DNA from: a virus
Direction: 5' to 3' (one strand)
DNA length: 23,516 nucleotides
Virus record (IMG/VR): IMGVR_UViG_3300031687_000102
Location: 1 to 23,516 of that record
Part shown: positions 7,077 through 13,776 of the stretch, one piece after another
Position numbering within the stretch: the first letter of the stretch is position 1
Layout: the number at the start of each line of letters is the position of its first letter
The notes under the pieces: generated by a model
Told to the model about the DNA's origin: nothing
The model's database searches: none
Seen by the model: the letters and a program-made list of their open reading frames with translations, nothing else
Translations under genes and position numbers: made by a program

Positions 7077-8017
7077 TCTACTCTCCTCACTATTTTGGGA
7101 ATTATCTCCCCACTTCTAATAACTTCTACACTACAACCAATCTCTAGCATCATCTCGTCAATGAAACCAATGTTGTGTAAGGTAGCCCTCGAGATGTTAG
7201 CGCCGTTGATGTTGATAGGTTCTAGTATGCCAATAGGAGCAATTACTCCTGACTTACCAGTATTCCACTCTACATCTAGTAGTTTTGTAACTACTCCAGC
7301 CTCTCTAGTCTTATAAGCATAAGCTCCCCTAGGGTGGTGTGAAGTAAATCCATACTTGTCGAAAGCACTATATCTGTCTACTCGGAATACAACTCCATCG
7401 TTTGGGAACTCATTCCAGTCAGACTCAGATATAACTTTAAACCAATTCTTAAGTAAGTTCATATCCTCTAACCATCGAGCCCCTAAGGGATTCTGTAGTC
7501 CATATGCAATAAAGGTTATGTCTCTCTTTTTAAACTCTGCTACATCTTTGAGATTGAGTGCACCTGCCGCATAGTTCCTAGAGTTAGGAATTTCTTTGGG
7601 GGCTACTACTTCTCCTGTAATCTGTCTAACACCTGAGAACAGTTGTTTGTCTAGTACTGGTGGTACTATATGTCTCATTTTATCACTAATGTCAAGACCA
7701 GCTTTGCCGTCACCTCTAGTTAGGGCTTGATGGAAGAAACCATCTACATAAGTTAAAGAGACAGCTGCGCCGTCAAGCTTAGTAGTAGTAACTACAGCAT
7801 CTTTGCCATAATCTGGAGCTTTATCTTCGTTTGCGAAGACTTTTTGGAGTGAATACATTGGGAAGGGGTGCTTATAACGACTGTCAGTAGCTGAACCCAC
7901 ATCATCTGTATTTATATTGTCTACAAGGCGGTCGTATACTTCATCTGGAATCAAAGGGCGTCCATTGAAATATGCATCGCGGCACTTGCCTAAAAATGTT
8001 CTTATATCTTTATTCAT
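7073..8017 (-). CDS. NAD+-dependent DNA ligase, catalytic part (adenylation + OB)
   Basis: This 314-residue protein corresponds to the N-terminal half of LigA. It has a reduced Ia-like region (PLIPDEVYDRL, 21-31), the adenylated lysine in TTTKLDG (K80), TRGDGKAGLD, and an OB-fold segment with EWNTGKSGVIAPI. It ends at EIIPKIVRRVD, exactly where a full ligase would continue into the zinc finger found in the gene at 2251-3006. Nick sealing probably needs both products. The ATG at 8017 lies 7 nt after the -10 of promoter P2, so the mRNA should have no leader. A longer frame from a TTG at 8053 is only the translated -35 box and is rejected. Confidence 0.88.
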   Translation of the reverse strand: MNKDIRTFLGKCRDAYFNGRPLIPDEVYDRLVDNINTDDVGSATDSRYKHPFPMYSLQKVFANEDKAPDYGKDAVVTTTKLDGAAVSLTYVDGFFHQALTRGDGKAGLDISDKMRHIVPPVLDKQLFSGVRQITGEVVAPKEIPNSRNYAAGALNLKDVAEFKKRDITFIAYGLQNPLGARWLEDMNLLKNWFKVISESDWNEFPNDGVVFRVDRYSAFDKYGFTSHHPRGAYAYKTREAGVVTKLLDVEWNTGKSGVIAPIGILEPININGANISRATLHNIGFIDEMMLEIGCSVEVIRSGEIIPKIVRRVD

Positions 8018-8024
8018 ATTATAT

Positions 8025-8064
8025 ATTATACTTGGATTTTGGGTTGATGTCAAGAACTATTTTT
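8025..8064 (-). promoter_or_regulatory. Promoter P2 (ligase operon), predicted leaderless
   Basis: TTGACA (8048-8053), 17 bp and TATAAT (8025-8030), with AAAAATAGTTC next to the -35. The A-run begins 2 nt after the 3' end of tRNA-Arg. Only 7 nt separate the -10 from the ligase ATG, so transcription should begin at or one base before the A of the start codon. Confidence 0.9.
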
Positions 8065-8065
8065 C

Positions 8066-8142
8066 TGGTGTCCCACGCAAGACTTGAACTTGCAACCTAC
8101 GGCTTAGAAGGCCGTTGCTCTATCCAGTTGAGCTAGCAGGAC
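8066..8142 (-). tRNA. tRNA-Arg (TCT)
   Basis: A full cloverleaf with acceptor GTCCTGC / GTGGGAC, D-arm AGCTCAACTGGATAGAGC, anticodon loop CTTCTAA, T-loop GTTCAAG and templated CCA at 8066-8068. It reads AGA, a common arginine codon in AT-rich phage genes. It is separated from tRNA-His by an 80-nt gap that holds a hairpin. Confidence 0.95.
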
Positions 8143-8165
8143 TATTAAGAGAATTGTATAAATTT

Positions 8166-8200
8166 GTTTCATAAAATGTACATTGTAAACTTTATGAAAC
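8166..8200. repeat. Perfect 10-bp inverted repeat between tRNA-His and tRNA-Arg
   Basis: GTTTCATAAA (8166-8175) and TTTATGAAAC (8191-8200) pair around a 15-nt loop that contains the palindrome AATGTACATT at its edge. No T-run follows on the minus strand, so it is not a standard terminator. It may guide processing of the tRNA transcript or be the scar of a lost tRNA. Confidence 0.7.
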
Positions 8201-8222
8201 ATATCTCATGAATTATCAAAAT

Positions 8223-8298
8223 TGGGGTGAGCAATGGGGGTCGAACCCACAACCACTGGCTCCACAAGCCAGGGCTCTACCATTGAGCTATACTCACC
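8223..8298 (-). tRNA. tRNA-His (GTG)
   Basis: The anticodon stem-loop is CTGGC TTGTGGA GCCAG. The 5' end supplies the extra G(-1) opposite C73, the identity mark of tRNA-His. Acceptor pairs G1-C72 to A7-T66 are intact (one G-T), the T-loop is GTTCGAC, and CCA is templated. Confidence 0.95.
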
Positions 8299-8299
8299 A

Positions 8300-8374
8300 T
8301 GGCGGTCTGTAAGGGAATCGAACCCTTATATCAGGATAGACAATCCCGCATAATAACCATTATATTAACAAACC
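8300..8374 (-). tRNA. tRNA-Asp (GTC)
   Basis: Acceptor GGTTTGT / ACAGACC with discriminator G73 and templated CCA; anticodon loop TTGTCTA; T-loop GTTCGAT. The D-arm is unusually AT-rich. One base separates it from tRNA-His, implying a joint precursor. Confidence 0.92.
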
Positions 8375-8382
8375 ATTAAATT

Positions 8383-8457
8383 TGGTACCCCGCAGGAGAC
8401 TTGAACTCCTATTACTAGGATGAAAACCTAGTGTCCTAACCTTTAGACGAACGGGGC
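8383..8457 (-). tRNA. tRNA-Glu (TTC)
   Basis: Acceptor GCCCCGT / GCGGGGT (G1-T72 wobble), anticodon loop TTTTCAT between CTAGG and CCTAG, T-loop GTTCAAG, templated CCA. An 8-nt spacer separates it from tRNA-Asp. Confidence 0.94.
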
Positions 8458-8465
8458 ATTTCAGT

Positions 8466-8556
8466 TGGCGGAAGATGAAGGATTCGAACCTTCGATGGGG
8501 GTGAACCCCATACTCCCTTAGCAGGGGAGCGCTTTAGACCACTCAGCCAATCTTCC
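8466..8556 (-). tRNA. tRNA-Ser (GCT)
   Basis: A class II tRNA of 91 nt with acceptor GGAAGAT / ATCTTCC, discriminator G, templated CCA, anticodon loop CTGCTAA between CTCCC and GGGAG, and a long variable arm. Its first base is the last base of the TAG stop of the upstream gene, so processing of the tRNA 5' end would cut that mRNA at its stop codon. Confidence 0.95.
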
Positions 8557-9125
8557 TATCTTGTTATTCTAGACTCGTAACTGGCTTCGTCTTCGTCCCA
8601 CCAGTAGGGTTTGTCTCTGTACTTCCACTCGGCAAAGGTTGCTTTGTCTTTGTGGTAGAATCTTCTATAGGCTTCGACAACATTATCTCCTTTGAGTTCA
8701 TCGGGCATAGCGGTGGCAAAAGGTGTGAGCCCGGTGCGTGGTAGCTCGATGTCTGGTAATTTAAGTATGACCTCGGACAAGCTTTTATGTGTCTTGCCGT
8801 AACGGTAGGTATATTCTTCTCCGAGGGCAAGGCTGTATACGTAAAGCCATTCATAATTATCAAGACTGGTACGAGCCCAGATGCTACAAGGGTGATTATA
8901 CATAGTAGGCAGGTAGGGGAAATCCCTTGGCTCATTTTGCTTCTGAGTAGAGACTTTAGCCCACTCGTCTGATGTAAGTTTTTGGGGTGCGTATCCCACA
9001 TATTTTGTAATCCAATGTGTTGTACATAGCATCTGTGCAGCTTCTAGCGGCATCTTAACTATGTGCTTGTCTACATGTGCTTCTGCACACGCGTCTATGT
9101 TTTCGTCTAGTATAAAAATATTCAT
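8556..9125 (-). CDS. Conserved phage protein with DKHxVKM motif, unknown function
   Basis: The 189-residue protein has the N-terminal pattern CAEAHVDKHIVKMPLEAAQM (13-32), then NHPCSIWART, a YTYRYGKTHKS segment and PFATAMPDELK, and ends in aromatic residues (KYRDKPYWW). Proteins of this shape are widespread in marine phages and some bacteria, from memory, and lack a settled function; conserved His, Lys and Glu suggest an enzyme. The ATG at 9125 lies 7 nt after the -10 of P3, predicting a leaderless message. The stop overlaps the first base of tRNA-Ser, so this mRNA and the tRNA precursor are one transcript. Confidence 0.85.
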   Translation of the reverse strand: MNIFILDENIDACAEAHVDKHIVKMPLEAAQMLCTTHWITKYVGYAPQKLTSDEWAKVSTQKQNEPRDFPYLPTMYNHPCSIWARTSLDNYEWLYVYSLALGEEYTYRYGKTHKSLSEVILKLPDIELPRTGLTPFATAMPDELKGDNVVEAYRRFYHKDKATFAEWKYRDKPYWWDEDEASYESRITR

Positions 9126-9132
9126 TACGACT

Positions 9133-9170
9133 ATTATACTAAGTTTTTGAGGCTATGTCAAGTACTTTTT
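9133..9170 (-). promoter_or_regulatory. Promoter P3 (DKH-motif gene and tRNAs), predicted leaderless
   Basis: TTGACA (9156-9161), 17 bp, TATAAT (9133-9138). The -35 and its upstream AAAAAGTAC lie inside the last codons of the SGNH gene (KKYLT stop), which may explain why ATAGTTC is altered to AAGTAC here. Seven nt separate the -10 from the ATG. Confidence 0.85.
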
Positions 9171-9908
9171 AAGATATGCTGCAAATTCTTTATGACCTGT
9201 CTCGTTTCTGTGGTAGAAACCATTATAATCGCCAAAGTCATGCAGTCCTTTAGGAATTGCTTTGCTCTCTACTTCTTCATACGTTTCTAGACACATGCTA
9301 TTATATAGTGCAGCTTTGGGGATAGTAATATTATGAATGTCTTTTATACTTCTATCGAACATATCGAAGTGATTTATAAAGGTGTACTCTATTCTTTTTT
9401 TGTCTAGGAAGTCCATGATACCCCTTACACCTAATGCCCAGGTACAGGCGTACTGTATGTCTGTCATCTGACTGGAGTTGCCATCTAAGTCTTCGTATCT
9501 GTAGTCAAAGTTACCCATCTCGTCTAATCTATATGTCCGTGTGGGTCTGCATACCGCTATAAATACTCTATCGTAGTTAGTAAGCAGTCCTTTGTGGTAG
9601 TCCTGTATTAAACGTAAGTACAAGTAATCGTAGCTTACAGCAGGGAATGCGTTTAATCTTGACTTAGGGAATAGTAGGAAGGGATAGCTTTCTGGCAATC
9701 TGCGGTTAACAAAGTGTATTACAGACTGATTAGTAGCTCTAGCCATTTTCTTGTTCCACATGACTATAGCTCCATGCAAGCCAAATTGGTGAATTAAATC
9801 TTGTTTTTCGCGGTATGTGTTACGCCCGAGAATTCGGTCGTGGTCGGCTTCGTACCCTTGCATATGGCTGTCGCCATAGAAGTGTACTGGTCTACGAGTA
9901 GAGGTCAT
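9153..9908 (-). CDS. SGNH/GDSL-like hydrolase
   Basis: The 251-residue product starts with SGNH block I, VHFYGDSHMQGYE (8-20), and ends with HRNETGHKEFAAYLKKYL, where NETGH fits the C-terminal block with the catalytic histidine. A buried strand RVFIAVCRPTRTYRL near 114-128 fits the middle of the fold. It probably acts as an esterase or acyltransferase, perhaps on host or virion glycans. It overlaps the PC4-like gene by 17 nt, and promoter P3 overlaps its 3' end. It is clearly different in sequence from the second SGNH protein at 3194-4135. Confidence 0.7.
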   Translation of the reverse strand: MTSTRRPVHFYGDSHMQGYEADHDRILGRNTYREKQDLIHQFGLHGAIVMWNKKMARATNQSVIHFVNRRLPESYPFLLFPKSRLNAFPAVSYDYLYLRLIQDYHKGLLTNYDRVFIAVCRPTRTYRLDEMGNFDYRYEDLDGNSSQMTDIQYACTWALGVRGIMDFLDKKRIEYTFINHFDMFDRSIKDIHNITIPKAALYNSMCLETYEEVESKAIPKGLHDFGDYNGFYHRNETGHKEFAAYLKKYLT

Positions 9909-10194
9909 CGAGTGTTACTTTAAAGTAAGTCTCTAGTATTCCCTTTACTTCGGAGAGTGATAATATTTCAACTAACCCTTCAAACAATGCTCTACTATTC
10001 TCAAAGTCAAGCACCATGCTAACTCCTTCCCTAGTAGGCTTCCACGTTTCGTCAAAGTCTAGGTAGTATTTTCTGATTGATAAGTACTCCACTTCTCTGA
10101 ATGTGTTTATGCTGAGGTATACCTTCTCGTGTTTAGCCTCGTTATAATGTATCAGCTTCTCATAGAGAGCTGGTGCTTCATGTAGTTCTATCAT
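9892..10194 (-). CDS. PC4/p15-like single-stranded nucleic-acid-binding protein
   Basis: The 100-residue protein carries a stretch resembling the PC4 transcriptional coactivator core: FREVEYLSIRKYYLDFDETW (32-51), followed by KPTREGVSMVLDFEN and a helix RALFEGLVEIL. PC4-type proteins bind single-stranded DNA as dimers and act in transcription or replication. It overlaps the gene before it by 17 nt and the SGNH gene after it by 17 nt. The assignment rests on the order of strands and the R-x-x-EYL-x-IR and PT-x-x-G patterns, so it needs a profile search. Confidence 0.6.
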   Translation of the reverse strand: MIELHEAPALYEKLIHYNEAKHEKVYLSINTFREVEYLSIRKYYLDFDETWKPTREGVSMVLDFENSRALFEGLVEILSLSEVKGILETYFKVTLDDLYS

Positions 10195-10450
10195 TTTTGA
10201 GTATCGCTGATAAGGGAACTATAGAGGTCACATTTCCTGGGGTTAATAATCTGTATGAATCGGTATCCCAACAAAACAGTAAGACCTGTCCTGTGGTTGG
10301 TTTTGCTCGATTCCTCTTAGATTGTATATATTTGTTGTCAAAGTCAAGGGTACAGACGTTATACTTTAGTCTACGACTGTTCTGGCTCCTGTATGTTATT
10401 ATCGCATCGCCGCACTTGTCGACTTGCTGGATAAATTCATCTATCTTCAT
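10178..10450 (-). CDS. Hypothetical protein, 90 residues
   Basis: The protein opens MKIDEFIQQVDKCGDAII and has a basic centre (QSKRNRAKPTTGQ) followed by hydrophobic strands (VLLFCWDTDSYRLL, NVTSIVPLSAIL). It looks like a small beta-rich fold. AAAGGAA precedes the ATG and the end overlaps the PC4-like gene by 17 nt. It is the first gene after the terminator at 10525-10558, and I see no good promoter, so expression may depend on readthrough. No family is recognised. Confidence 0.75.
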   Translation of the reverse strand: MKIDEFIQQVDKCGDAIITYRSQNSRRLKYNVCTLDFDNKYIQSKRNRAKPTTGQVLLFCWDTDSYRLLTPGNVTSIVPLSAILKNDRTT

Positions 10451-10524
10451 GAGTTCCTTTTGGGTTATAATTGTATTCTACCAAGAGTCCCATTCCTAAA
10501 ACTGTGAGGTTGTTTCTACAGATA

Positions 10525-10558
10525 CAAAAATACGCTAGGTAACTAATGCTACCTAGCG
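10525..10558 (-). terminator. Intrinsic terminator after the HTH gene
   Basis: A perfect 9-bp stem, CGCTAGGTA / TACCTAGCG (10533-10541, 10550-10558), with an 8-nt loop. On the minus strand it is followed by TATTTTTGT, so it ends the transcript of the gene at 10575-11063. Confidence 0.88.
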
Positions 10559-10574
10559 GTATCTCTATCTAAAG

Positions 10575-11063
10575 TTAACCTGCTGTATTTACTTTGTTAA
10601 TTAACTCAGCGAAGTAGTTTGCAGCCTTACCTGTCAACTTACTTATGATAGCAGCGTCAGCTTCCATACCAGCATCTGATATAGCATCTGAACACGCTTG
10701 CTGAGCGTCGGCAACAGAAACTCTGCCACCACCTGTACTTCCACCACTTTTCGTAGCTTTAGCCGCAGGAGTTTTCTTAACATAAACACCAGCTTTTGTT
10801 AGTATCATTCTGACACCATTTGGGCTCTCACCTAATTCGGTCGCTATTCCACTAACTATTTCCATACTGTTTTCTGGTGTAGGTTCTTCTGCAGTATACA
10901 TCTCTACTGCCTGAGCTTTTGCTTCATCTGTCCAAGCCATTTTTCGTCTCCGTTTATTTTGTTTGCCAAACTTCTTCTCGTATTCTTCCAAAGTCTGTGT
11001 ATTTTTGTAGCCAGGGCACCAGCCCGTAGCATCTAACATCTGATTGTAAAATCTATCGCTCAT
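10575..11063 (-). CDS. HTH DNA-binding protein with possible internal start
   Basis: The 162-residue frame has an N-terminal segment (1-41, with GWCPGYKNTQTLEEYEKKF and a basic NKRRRK), then a GcrA/Myb-like unit (43-95) opening AWTDEAKAQ and ending NGVRMILTKAG, a lysine/glycine linker, and a helical C-terminus (115-160). An internal ATG at 10940 has CGGAGACGAAAA directly upstream, nearly the same site as that before the multi-repeat HTH gene, and would give a 121-residue protein starting right at the HTH unit. Both forms may be made. It is a one-gene unit between promoter P4 and an intrinsic terminator, which suits a regulator or abundant nucleoid protein. Confidence 0.75.
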   Translation of the reverse strand: MSDRFYNQMLDATGWCPGYKNTQTLEEYEKKFGKQNKRRRKMAWTDEAKAQAVEMYTAEEPTPENSMEIVSGIATELGESPNGVRMILTKAGVYVKKTPAAKATKSGGSTGGGRVSVADAQQACSDAISDAGMEADAAIISKLTGKAANYFAELINKVNTAG

Positions 11064-11090
11064 ACACTTCTTTTTCCAATTTATAAGTAT

Positions 11091-11130
11091 ATTATAGAGG
11101 AAATGTAGTGCGATGTCAAGAACTATTTTT
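11091..11130 (-). promoter_or_regulatory. Promoter P4 (HTH gene)
   Basis: TTGACA (11114-11119), 17 bp, TATAAT (11091-11096), with AAAAATAGTTC adjoining the -35 and touching the stop codon of the upstream gene. The leader is about 20 nt and has GGAAAAAG before the ATG at 11063. Confidence 0.9.
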
Positions 11131-11489
11131 TAAAACCTATACCCGTAGGTGTCAAGGTCTTGCTGAACTATAGGGCTAATAATATTCAGCAGGTTAGTGC
11201 CATACCATCTCTTATAGTCGGTGGAATACTTTTTGTAGAGCAATTCCATACTCTTTTTGTCAGGGGTTATACCTAACGCTTTGAAGTCTGCTTCCCACGT
11301 CTCTAAGCATACAACAGCATGACAGTCTTTATAGACGTCACTTTGCAACTGTATATTAGTACGTCTTACCCAATCTTCTAAGCCAATCCAGTCCCAGCTT
11401 TCTCGGTAGAGCGTTATAACCCTTTCGTAAGGATTTCTAACGACTCCAATAGTACAGTCATCTACTTCTATGCAAATACTTTGTTTCAA
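11130..11489 (-). CDS. Sulfotransferase-like protein (short)
   Basis: The 119-residue protein contains GVVRNPYERVITLYRESWDW (15-34), closely resembling the 3'-phosphate-binding segment of PAPS-dependent sulfotransferases (RNPY-x-R), and a later YKKYSTDYKRWYG, resembling the Sulfotransfer_2 C-terminal Y..D...F pattern. The N-terminal 5'-phosphosulfate loop seen in full enzymes is missing, and the protein is about half the usual length. It could be a minimal enzyme, a degenerate one, or a binding protein. It is the last gene of its block, overlapping the gene before it by 32 nt, with promoter P4 immediately downstream. Confidence 0.5.
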   Translation of the reverse strand: MKQSICIEVDDCTIGVVRNPYERVITLYRESWDWIGLEDWVRRTNIQLQSDVYKDCHAVVCLETWEADFKALGITPDKKSMELLYKKYSTDYKRWYGTNLLNIISPIVQQDLDTYGYRF

Positions 11490-11640
11490 GTCTTAACTCC
11501 CGAGCTAAAGCCTTTGCATCGTCTACCAAGTAAGGTAGCCTCGAAGGATCTCTAGTATCTATTTTAATTAACTTATCTAGCAATGCTATTAGCTTAAGGT
11601 TGCATTCGGTAATTTTGTGGTCAGGTCCGTAGTCGTTCAT
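11458..11640 (-). CDS. Small helical hypothetical protein
   Basis: The 60-residue product (MNDYGPDHKITECNLKLIAL...) is mostly amphipathic helix, with two predicted helices around KLIALLDKLIKI and VDDAKALARELRLE. It starts at a TAATG junction with the previous gene and runs 32 nt into the next. No family is recognised. Confidence 0.65.
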   Translation of the reverse strand: MNDYGPDHKITECNLKLIALLDKLIKIDTRDPSRLPYLVDDAKALARELRLETKYLHRSR

Positions 11641-11840
11641 TAGCTTTTAAATTGTCCAAGGGCATCAAGTTTTTCTTGTGCCGCTGCCAGCTTTTCTAGC
11701 TGTACATCAATAGATTCCAATATTTCTGGGTGTTCCCCAATCCCTATGGGATTTCGCATATAAATTTCAATATTCGCGGCACATTCTGCAATGACGCCTT
11801 GATATTTCATCTTTAATGCTGCTAGTATAATAGCTCTCAT
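11640..11840 (-). CDS. Small helical hypothetical protein
   Basis: The 66-residue product begins MRAIILAALKMKYQGVIAEC and continues as long helices ending LEKLAAAQEKLDALGQFKS, so a coiled coil is likely. It starts at an ATGA overlap with the membrane-protein gene and ends at a TAATG junction, which supports translation. No family is recognised. Confidence 0.7.
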   Translation of the reverse strand: MRAIILAALKMKYQGVIAECAANIEIYMRNPIGIGEHPEILESIDVQLEKLAAAQEKLDALGQFKS

Positions 11841-12106
11841 TCTTGCTCCTGTAATAATTGTTGCACGTAAATTCGTACAAAGTTATCCCTATATCGGTCG
11901 GACAAGACTGGGAATATCATTATGGGAGCAGTAATAAAACTACCTGCTCCAAATATTAACCAAGCTGCTGGCCACCACCTTATAGTGTTATTGTGAGGCT
12001 CCATTCTTTGTAGTACCGCCATGCTGGGATACCAAATTCTGTATTGCGCTAGTATCCATGTGGTGACCCACATTGCCATAAAAACGTTGCTAGATGTTAA
12101 CTCCAT
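11837..12106 (-). CDS. Small membrane protein, two helices
   Basis: The 89-residue protein has hydrophobic segments at about 7-24 (NVFMAMWVTTWILAQY) and 45-67 (WPAAWLIFGAGSFITAPIMIF), and an amphipathic C-terminus ending VQQLLQEQE. It overlaps the HTH-type gene before it by 17 nt and the small helical gene after it by 4 nt. Two helices of this kind could fit a holin, but nothing in its surroundings links it to lysis. Confidence 0.7.
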   Translation of the reverse strand: MELTSSNVFMAMWVTTWILAQYRIWYPSMAVLQRMEPHNNTIRWWPAAWLIFGAGSFITAPIMIFPVLSDRYRDNFVRIYVQQLLQEQE

Positions 12107-12791
12107 ATTGCTCCAAGTGCTTTAAACTCCCGATATCGTAGGCGACGGAAAAGGAGTTATGCCCCATTTTCGTTCCATCTAGCCAAGGGAATAAAGTCTT
12201 TGAAGTATCACAAGGAGTTAGAACATATAATTGATATCCTTTAGCTCCATACTTTTCTTCATAGTTGCAAGCGTTGAGTCCAGGTTTAGTAGCTTGATAC
12301 GCTAGAGTATGCTCTCGTTGAACGATAGCAATTCCATTGTCTCTTGCACTCCACACCTTTTCTCCTTCCTCAAAGGAATCACTTACGCACTCTTCGGGCA
12401 ACATGATATCTGCTGTTCTACTAAAGCCTGCTGGTAACTTTGATGGTATACCAACTCTTTCTACGATAGCTTTTACAAATGCATTAGACCTGTATAATCT
12501 AGTAGATATCTCAGATATGTTTTCACCACCTAAGTACATCTCGATTACAGACTTAATCTCATCTCTTGTTGCGCCTTTGCCTCTATTCTGGCTTCTACGT
12601 TTCTCTCTAAATTCCCAAACATCAGTATGCTCATCTATGATTTTCTGAAGTCGGGTCGTGTTATACCTTATATTCAGAATCTCGCAAGCTTCCTTCTTTG
12701 TTATAGGAGTTTCGTCACTTAGTAACTCAATTACTTTCCTAATGTTCTCATCTGTTAAATTCTCATGAGATTTCTTTTTAACTGTTGCCAT
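12090..12791 (-). CDS. HTH protein with conserved C-terminal domain
   Basis: The 233-residue protein has two HTH-like units at its N-terminus: 12-55 (LTDENIRKVIELL...KEACEILNI) and 73-115 (GATRDEIKSVIEMYLGGEN, ISEISTRLYRSNAFVKAIV). A basic linker (62-72) joins them. The C-terminal half (about 145-233) is a separate domain containing EKVWSARDNGIAIVQREHTL and a GYQLYVLTPCDTSKTLFPWL segment that I cannot name. The second HTH resembles the GcrA/Myb-like modules elsewhere in the window. The ATG overlaps the DUF3310-like gene stop by one base. A DNA-binding regulator is the simplest reading. Confidence 0.65.
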   Translation of the reverse strand: MATVKKKSHENLTDENIRKVIELLSDETPITKKEACEILNIRYNTTRLQKIIDEHTDVWEFREKRRSQNRGKGATRDEIKSVIEMYLGGENISEISTRLYRSNAFVKAIVERVGIPSKLPAGFSRTADIMLPEECVSDSFEEGEKVWSARDNGIAIVQREHTLAYQATKPGLNACNYEEKYGAKGYQLYVLTPCDTSKTLFPWLDGTKMGHNSFSVAYDIGSLKHLEQYGVNI

Positions 12792-13135
12792 TATATTTCT
12801 CTATTATGACTATAAGGGGTAGAGTCGACTGGTGAGCCGTATTCTTCTCCATCTAGTACTCGTGTGTGTTTCTTGCCGTAAAGCATGATGGCATAATGAA
12901 TAACTTTAAGTAAGTCAGCAGGGTTATGCCCTTCCTTCTTACCATATCTCTGGGCATATTTCATTATATTCCCAATACAAAAACCTTCACCGTGATCACT
13001 ATCGAATATGAACTCAGTTGCCTGAATCTTTCCACTAGCGTAGTGCTGGTCATAAGTTGTATCTATGTACTGCCCTAAGGCTGTCAATACTACATCTTCG
13101 TTAAATTTGTACTCTATCTTATCTGCTTTCGCCAT
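12791..13135 (-). CDS. DUF3310-like (SaV-like) protein
   Basis: The 114-residue protein carries the DUF3310-type core FCIGNIMKYAQRYGKKEGHN (52-71) followed by PADLLKVIHYAIMLYG, matching the family's GN..KY..R...K...DL.K pattern. Proteins of this family are widespread in phages, are sometimes labelled nucleotide kinases, and have no proven function. It overlaps the upstream oxygenase by 17 nt and the downstream HTH gene by one base. The acidic FDSDHGEG before the core is a variant of the usual QPIE segment. Confidence 0.7.
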   Translation of the reverse strand: MAKADKIEYKFNEDVVLTALGQYIDTTYDQHYASGKIQATEFIFDSDHGEGFCIGNIMKYAQRYGKKEGHNPADLLKVIHYAIMLYGKKHTRVLDGEEYGSPVDSTPYSHNREI

Positions 13136-13775
13136 ACCAAAATCCTATTTGTGTTAATCGAGCAGTCTCAAAGGTGTCTCCGAAACCTGCATCTTCGGGA
13201 GCGTGTAGCATACTTGCTTCATACATAATACAACGATTGTAACGATTACTGACTACTGTATGGGGTTTCCATGCAGGATCAAGCGCTAGTGGAGTATCCC
13301 AATAATTACCTTGAATTGCAGGATAATATTTACTTGGTACTCTATTCTTCTTTTGTATATCGTATACTGAACCATCGTGTTCAAATAATATAGTTCCACT
13401 CCGAGGAACAGGGTTTGGATTTAAGTAAATAACTAGGGCGTACATAGTACCGCCTTCATCTGGTAATTGGGAAGCATCTGAATGTACCCAACTAAACCTA
13501 TTATTTTTCTCAGCAAAGCCTAAGTTAAAGGCCTGGTGGCTTCTATGGAATTTATTAACTCGTTCCCCAACTATTGATTGTAGTTTGTTTCTAAGGAATA
13601 CGTGGTTACTATGCCACTCAACTTCTTTCTGACTTTCCCTTCCTCGTAAGTTACGCCAGCCAGGAAAGTTACGTTTTTTCGTCTGTCTGTCTATTCCTTC
13701 CTGAAAGTTTAACTTCAAGGCTTTTGCCCTGATTTCGTCTGGGTTAGGGTAAAAGTCGTCTATCACCCATATCAT
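13119..13775 (-). CDS. Fe(II)/2OG oxygenase, DUF6445-like
   Basis: The 218-residue protein opens with MIWVIDDFYPNPDEIRAKAL, typical of the DUF6445 branch of 2OG-like oxygenases. The iron ligands are likely H98 and D100 (SWVHSDAS) and H191 (SMLHAPEDAGFG), with R206 binding 2-oxoglutarate (ARLTQIGFW). Family members occur in phages and in natural-product clusters, and the substrate is unknown. The start codon follows the previous stop by one base. It sits among small genes and a DUF3310-like gene, so its role cannot be narrowed from context. Confidence 0.8.
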   Translation of the reverse strand: MIWVIDDFYPNPDEIRAKALKLNFQEGIDRQTKKRNFPGWRNLRGRESQKEVEWHSNHVFLRNKLQSIVGERVNKFHRSHQAFNLGFAEKNNRFSWVHSDASQLPDEGGTMYALVIYLNPNPVPRSGTILFEHDGSVYDIQKKNRVPSKYYPAIQGNYWDTPLALDPAWKPHTVVSNRYNRCIMYEASMLHAPEDAGFGDTFETARLTQIGFWYGESR

Positions 13776-13776
13776 T

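Noticed and set aside
8018-8053. Longer ligase start at a TTG (complement of 8051-8053)
   Set aside because: The TTG and the next 12 codons are the -35, spacer and -10 of promoter P2, so they cannot be in the mRNA made from it.
8564-9001. Second minus-strand frame inside the DKH-motif gene
   Set aside because: Its composition is that of an out-of-frame shadow, and the overlapping gene has the promoter and conserved motifs.
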